This document shows positions 10,931-12,704 of a DNA stretch of 12,704 nucleotides, piece after piece. The translations under genes and the position numbers were made by a program. This DNA is from JAWLCG01 sp041687295. GTDB lineage: Bacteria; Planctomycetota; Phycisphaerae; SM23-33; FEN-1343. The notes below the pieces were generated by a model. It was not told the origin of the DNA. It searched no databases and worked only from the letters and a program-made list of their open reading frames with translations. The stretch spans positions 1-12,704 of the forward strand of contig JAWLCG010000115.1 of assembly GCA_041687295.1 (NCBI GenBank). Direction: 5' to 3'. How positions within the stretch are numbered: position 1 is the stretch's first letter; each line of letters begins with the position of its first letter.

Positions 10931-11566
10931 ATGGTCACCATTGGCCTGAAGGGCCTGGCCAATTTCATGAGCGCCTCGCTGGTGCGCCGCCGAAGCGTCC
11001 TGCGCGACTACAAGTACTACAGCCAGCCGGGCCCCGCCCAGGCGATCTACTACGGCGAGGCCCGCAACGCCCTGGTCGAGTACTACCAGGGCCGACACGA
11101 GCCGCCCTGGCTGTTCGCCCAGGCCGAGCAGTTCGACGGCCTGGCCGAGCAGAGCGCCGGCCAGACCCGCGCCATGTACCGCAACAACGCCCGTGGCCTT
11201 CGGCTGTACGCGCGGCACTTCGGCGACCGCCGCTACGAGCTGCTGGAGGACCTCGAGCTGAGCCTGACCTTCGGGGACGTCGTCGTGACCGTTCGGCCGG
11301 ACCTGCACGCGATGGAGCGCCGCCGCCGAAAGCTCATCCGCCTGGAGTTCAGCAAGACGCCGCCGACCGAGACGACCATCCACGTGGTGACGCGGGGCCT
11401 CTACGAGGCTGCCCGCCAGGCAGGGCTCGACGTCGGGCCCAGCGGCGGGGTGTACCTCGACGTGCCCCGCGGCCAGGCGCACACCGGCGGGCCGCTGGGC
11501 GCCCGCCTGCAGCGCGAGGTCCAGGCCGCCTGCGAGACCATCGCCGCCATCTGGGACAACCTGTAG
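10931..11566 (+). CDS. Unrecognised 211-aa protein, possible PD-(D/E)XK-like fold
   Basis: 211 aa, soluble, rich in Arg and Tyr, no signal peptide or membrane segment. I do not recognise the family. Strong third-position GC and coupling to the M48 gene (9-nt gap, no good ribosome binding site of its own) support it as real. The second half has a strand-strand-helix-strand look: DVVVTVRPDLHA (116-126), KLIRLEFSK (134-142), TTIHVVTRGLYEAARQAG (148-165), GGVYLDVPRG (172-181). That resembles the core of PD-(D/E)XK nucleases, with Asp124 and Glu139 as candidate acidic residues, but Glu139 and Lys142 are spaced ExxK rather than ExK. The N-terminal part has several Tyr pairs (KYY, IYY, EYY). An alternative start is Met13 (10967). 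Cytoplasmic location beside an envelope protease gives no clear functional link. Confidence 0.7.
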   Translation: MVTIGLKGLANFMSASLVRRRSVLRDYKYYSQPGPAQAIYYGEARNALVEYYQGRHEPPWLFAQAEQFDGLAEQSAGQTRAMYRNNARGLRLYARHFGDRRYELLEDLELSLTFGDVVVTVRPDLHAMERRRRKLIRLEFSKTPPTETTIHVVTRGLYEAARQAGLDVGPSGGVYLDVPRGQAHTGGPLGARLQREVQAACETIAAIWDNL

Positions 11567-11582
11567 GCGGAGAGGAGACGAC

Positions 11583-11672
11583 GGCCACAGAGGACACAGA
11601 GGACACAGAGAGAAGAACACAGAGGGGTTCAGAGTTTGTGGGGTATATAGCCCCGGGCTTGCCCGGGGTCTT
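11583..11672 (+). repeat. Composite CACAGAGGA array plus GC palindrome, copy 2
   Basis: GGCC, then nonamers ACAGAGGAC, ACAGAGGAC, ACAGAGAGA (from 11587), a spaced ACACAGAGGGG, a linker, TATATAG (11644-11650), CCCCGGGC-TT-GCCCGGGG (11651-11668) and TCTTC. Same block order as the minus strand of 7622-7713. CACAGAG-type short tandem repeats are common in intergenic DNA of many environmental bacteria, and their role is unknown. Confidence 0.75.
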
Positions 11673-11728
11673 CGAACTTCCACCAGCGCGCGGGTGGCGT
11701 GGCTCCCCCGGTACACTCCGCACGAGAA

Positions 11729-11752
11729 GCCCACGCAAAGCATTGCGTGGGC
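11729..11752 (+). repeat. CCCACG-arm palindrome, copy 8, exchanged pairs
   Basis: Perfect 10-bp hairpin GCCCACGCAA, loop AGCA, TTGCGTGGGC. Compared with GCCCACGGAT/ATCCGTGGGC, two stem pairs have been exchanged with both sides changed. AAGCCCACG on the left matches the family flank; the long leader is absent. Confidence 0.7.
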
Positions 11753-11812
11753 GTGGAAAGACGGCGCCCAGGCACCCGCAAGCGCCCCCGGGCCCTCCGG
11801 TCCCAGAAGCGT

Positions 11813-11818
11813 TATAGT
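11813..11818 (+). promoter_or_regulatory. Possible -10 (TATAGT) of gap
   Basis: TATAGT in otherwise GC-rich DNA, 9 bp before the first octamer of the array. If used, transcription would begin at about 11825 and the whole octamer array would be in the 5' untranslated RNA. No good -35 is seen at 16-18 bp. Confidence 0.35.
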
Positions 11819-11826
11819 ATCCTACG

Positions 11827-11914
11827 CATTGACGCATTGACGCATTAACCTATTAACGATTTAACCTATTACCCAGTCAACCAGTTAACCTGTTAACCCA
11901 TTAACCCATTAATG
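11827..11914 (+). promoter_or_regulatory. RTTAAC octamer array upstream of gap
   Basis: Exactly 88 bp, eleven octamers with no gap or slip: CATTGACG, CATTGACG, CATTAACC, TATTAACG, ATTTAACC, TATTACCC, AGTCAACC, AGTTAACC, TGTTAACC, CATTAACC, CATTAATG. It ends 21 nt before the gap start codon. The core RTTAAC and a single GTCAAC variant unit also occur in the GH4 array. Confidence 0.8.
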
Positions 11915-11935
11915 CTCTTCTACAGGGGGTGTCTC

Positions 11936-12704
11936 ATGCCGACGAAAGTGGCGATCAACGGTTTCGGACGGATTGGCCGGCTGACGTTCCGGGCGATTCT
12001 GGAGCGCGAGCAGGACCTGGAGGTGGTGGCGATCAACGACATCGCCGACGTCCAGACGCTGGAGTACCTGCTGCGGTTCGACACGGTGCACGGGCCCTTC
12101 CCGGGCGAGCTGCGGGTCGAGGGCGATACGCTGATTGCCAAGGGCCAGCGGGTCCGGGTGCTGGGCGAGAAGGCCCCGGCCAAGCTGCCCTGGAAGGACA
12201 TGGGCGTGGCCGTGGTGCTCGAGTCCAGCGGCGTGTTCACCACGCCGGCCGAGGGCGACAAGCCCGGCTTCGACAGCCACCTCCAGGCCGGGGCGAGGCG
12301 GGTGGTCCTCTCGGCGCCGGCCAAGGGGAAGATCGACGCCACCGTGGTCATGGGCGTCAACGATGACGCGGTGACGGCGGATACGAAGTGCGTCTCGATC
12401 GCCAGCTGCACGACCAACTCGCTGGCGCCGGCCTGCAAGGTGCTGCACGACGCCTTCACGATCCGCAAGGGCGTGATGACCACCGTGCACGCCTACACGA
12501 GCAGCCAGAGCCTCGTGGATGGGCCCAGCAAGCGCCCCACCCGGGGCCGATGCGCCGCGGAGAACATCGTGCCGACCACCACCGGCGCCGCCAAGGCCAT
12601 CGGCGACGTGATCCCGGCCCTCGACGGCAAGCTCACCGGCTACGCCCTGCGCGTGCCGATCCCCTGCGGGTCGATCACCGACCTGACGGTCCTCATCGAG
12701 AAGC
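11936..12704 (+). CDS. gap: Glyceraldehyde-3-phosphate dehydrogenase, 3' end outside window
   Basis: 256 codons visible, about three quarters of a usual 330-340 aa GAPDH; no stop before the edge. Converts glyceraldehyde 3-phosphate, NAD+ and phosphate to 1,3-bisphosphoglycerate in glycolysis and the reverse in gluconeogenesis. Visible: the Rossmann start KVAINGFGRIGR (4-15), Asp35 in INDIAD, which favours NAD over NADP, SSGVFTT, catalytic Cys158 in SIASCTTNS, His185 in VHAYTSSQ, and PTTTGAAKAIG (213-223). The usual CTTNC has become CTTNS, losing the second Cys, as some homologues do. A short EGDKPGFDS stretch (106-114) replaces the common EKH-type sequence. Start ATG 11936 has GGGGG 6 nt upstream. 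The octamer array and possible -10 before it may set its expression. Confidence 0.96.
   Translation, partial: MPTKVAINGFGRIGRLTFRAILEREQDLEVVAINDIADVQTLEYLLRFDTVHGPFPGELRVEGDTLIAKGQRVRVLGEKAPAKLPWKDMGVAVVLESSGVFTTPAEGDKPGFDSHLQAGARRVVLSAPAKGKIDATVVMGVNDDAVTADTKCVSIASCTTNSLAPACKVLHDAFTIRKGVMTTVHAYTSSQSLVDGPSKRPTRGRCAAENIVPTTTGAAKAIGDVIPALDGKLTGYALRVPIPCGSITDLTVLIEK

Larger units (their letters stand above)
11567..11935. other. Gene-free 5' region of gap with stacked repeats
   Basis: 369 nt. In order: a composite CACAGAGGA array with GC palindrome (11583-11672), a CCCACG-arm hairpin (11729-11752), a TATAGT -10-like hexamer (11813-11818), eleven RTTAAC octamers (11827-11914) and the gap ribosome binding site (GGGGG at 11925-11929). 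No coding frame is credible. Confidence 0.75.

Noticed and set aside
9968..11743. Open minus-strand frame of 591 codons antisense to the M48 gene and its partner
   Set aside because: It mirrors the codon structure of two supported plus-strand genes; no domain, start signal or motif of its own.
11827..11914. CRISPR array
   Set aside because: The repeat is 8 nt with no spacers and contiguous units. No cas genes nearby.

Overview
The window is high-GC bacterial DNA. Real genes use G or C at nearly every third codon position, which also creates many long spurious frames on the opposite strand. The gene mix suggests Planctomycetota, perhaps Phycisphaerae-like: a secreted polysaccharide-lyase-like protein, a GH4 enzyme, a DUF2959 lipoprotein, a tandem-ACT protein, and a high density of intergenic palindromes. 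That placement is inference; there is no rRNA or taxonomic marker here.

Layout, left to right: a gene-free, repeat-bearing flank (1-407); a GT2 polyprenyl-phosphate-type glycosyltransferase (+); a secreted alginate-lyase-superfamily protein (-) divergent from a two-ACT-domain protein (+); an MgtC/SapB membrane protein (+); a 75-aa membrane protein (+); a GH4 NAD/Mn-dependent glycosidase (-); a DUF2959 lipoprotein (-); the ribosome-assembly GTPase RsgA (-), divergent from a 60-aa DUF6132-like membrane protein (+); a DUF2007-like protein with a poly-Glu tail (-), divergent from an M48 metalloprotease lipoprotein (+) that is coupled to an unrecognised 211-aa protein; and the 5' two thirds or more of GAPDH (+), cut by the window edge. 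The genes do not form one pathway. They are mostly housekeeping, envelope and carbohydrate functions in short transcription units.

The unusual content lies between the genes. (1) Gap-free arrays of degenerate octamers built on RTTAAC lie just upstream of the start codons of two carbohydrate-metabolism genes, GH4 and gap, in the same orientation relative to each gene. (2) A palindrome family with CCCACGGAT arms has eight copies and compensatory changes in its stems. Three copies start their shared leader exactly 14 nt after the stop codons of three unrelated genes on both strands, which puts the hairpin 46-48 nt past each stop. Copies lie only next to gene 3' ends, never in the three divergent promoter gaps. 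(3) Further palindromes (CCCCGGGC-AA-GCCCGGGG followed by TATATA; TGGGRC/GYCCCA; GTAGCCACG; CCGGGTCGAG) and CACAGAGGA nonamer arrays form composite repeats.

Several genes have readable -35/-10 promoters with 16-17 bp spacing and clear AAGGAG-type ribosome binding sites, which fixes most starts. No tRNA, rRNA, CRISPR array, transposase or integrase was seen.
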